64,000 nt of DNA from Aplectana chamaeleonis (lineage: Eukaryota; Nematoda; Chromadorea; Rhabditida; Cosmocercidae), in NCBI GenBank assembly GCA_029168955.1, contig JAPDOI010000376.1, positions 457,001 through 521,000 on the forward strand, given 5' to 3'. Numbering within the stretch: position 1 is the stretch's first letter; every line of letters starts with the position of its first letter. Made by a program: the position numbers and the translations under genes. This document shows positions 63,871 to 64,000 of the stretch, in pieces. Below the pieces are notes generated by a model. It saw only the letters and a program-made list of their open reading frames with translations, was not told the origin of the DNA and did not search any database.

Positions 63871-64000
63871 TGGAGAGATGCGGTGTATTCCGGGAGGAGT
63901 ATCGATCGTTACATATAATATCAATCGCTTGGAAATCTGCGCAGAAGGACACTGTCAAGTGATCGACAAACCCCAAAGGAACGAAACTATACCGTTTCCG
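63695..64000 (+). CDS. Envelope-like ORF, N-terminal part (runs off window)
   Basis: An open frame in a different phase from the integrase runs from ATG 63695 to the window end with no stop. It has a hydrophobic segment, VTALLTCMGALMLI, like a signal peptide or membrane anchor, and then a Cys-rich start (MRCIPGGVSIVTYNI, EICAEGHC). Nematode BEL elements are known to carry a third gene related to phlebovirus-type glycoproteins, and the position and the C-x-P-G-G-V...E-I-C-x-x-x-x-C pattern fit that, but only about 60 informative residues are visible. A possible acceptor, TACGTCAG, ends at 63688. The frame could be reached by splicing or frameshifting, or the phase change may be a mutation. Confidence 0.55.
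   Translation, partial: MLWTQAQEKAPHPDTNTVDTNQGTASYSATTIPVTALLTCMGALMLIPGSGSSPITTPSGEMRCIPGGVSIVTYNINRLEICAEGHCQVIDKPQRNETIPFP

Larger units (their letters stand above)
57467..64000 (+). mobile_element. BEL/Pao LTR retrotransposon, 5' LTR to envelope-like start (runs off window)
   Basis: The order is LTR, tRNA-Gly primer site, gag (DUF1759), zinc knuckles, protease, reverse transcriptase, RNase H, integrase and an overlapping envelope-like frame. This is the BEL/Pao layout. The coding part has one frameshift (about 58761-58766), one in-frame TGA (59225-59227) and a small deletion near 62550 that breaks the pol frame before the integrase. The 3' LTR lies outside the window, so age cannot be estimated. 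It is a recent but probably defective copy that could still be mobilised in trans. Confidence 0.9.

Overview
The window looks like repeat-rich chromatin from a nematode, most likely clade V (strongylid or hookworm-like; inferred, no species marker seen). The evidence is short introns with TTTTCAG/TTTCCAG acceptors, two close matches to the nematode SL1 spliced leader, a BEL/Pao LTR retrotransposon of nematode type, CR1-like LINE fragments, a mariner fragment, and many small inverted-repeat DNA elements. I see no bacterial-style operons, no CRISPR array, and no tRNA or rRNA gene.

Only one host gene is convincing: the last six exons of a spliced gene on the + strand (15912-17057, 180 codons, product not recognised). 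Its third intron in view carries a 279-bp TA-flanked MITE, and a 3.4-kb repeat lies directly upstream. Single candidate exons at 2136-2320 (-) and 31360-31503 (+), and an acidic open frame near 53.9 kb, are weaker.

Region by region: 0.4-11.9 kb is a patchwork of foldbacks and MITEs, a CRE-palindrome 42-bp array (2.9-3.4 kb) and a reverse-strand LINE fragment. A composite repeat (foldback + 42-bp array + unique 0.55 kb + terminal hairpin) occupies 12.24-15.69 kb, and an inverted second copy occupies 37.89-41.61 kb. The host gene sits at 15.9-17.1 kb. 17.1-26.7 kb is mostly unrecognisable apart from hairpins, a microsatellite and a TTAA MITE. A CR1-like LINE covers 26.77-28.6 kb. 29-36 kb holds several TTAA-flanked MITEs, two of them back to back on one shared TTAA. 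36.4-37.6 kb holds a GT microsatellite and another 42-bp array. 42-57 kb holds an endonuclease relic, a mariner relic, nested foldbacks with clean target duplications, an SL1-like structured RNA candidate (48.0 kb), and a reverse-strand BEL fragment. From about 57.47 kb to the window end lies a BEL/Pao element: LTR with TATA box and an embedded SL1-like sequence, a tRNA-Gly primer site, gag, pol, integrase and the start of an envelope-like frame. It is broken by one frameshift, one stop and one small deletion.

The window-scale themes are: (1) SL1 sequence with an intact 5' splice site inside a BEL LTR leader; (2) a 42-bp tandem-repeat family present as five clearly related arrays plus one likely relative (2.9 kb), whose period (a multiple of 3) creates long false ORFs on both strands; (3) a superfamily of TTAA-flanked MITEs that share an outer terminus but differ inside; (4) foldbacks of unrelated sequence that share a recurrent GATTTGGC motif.
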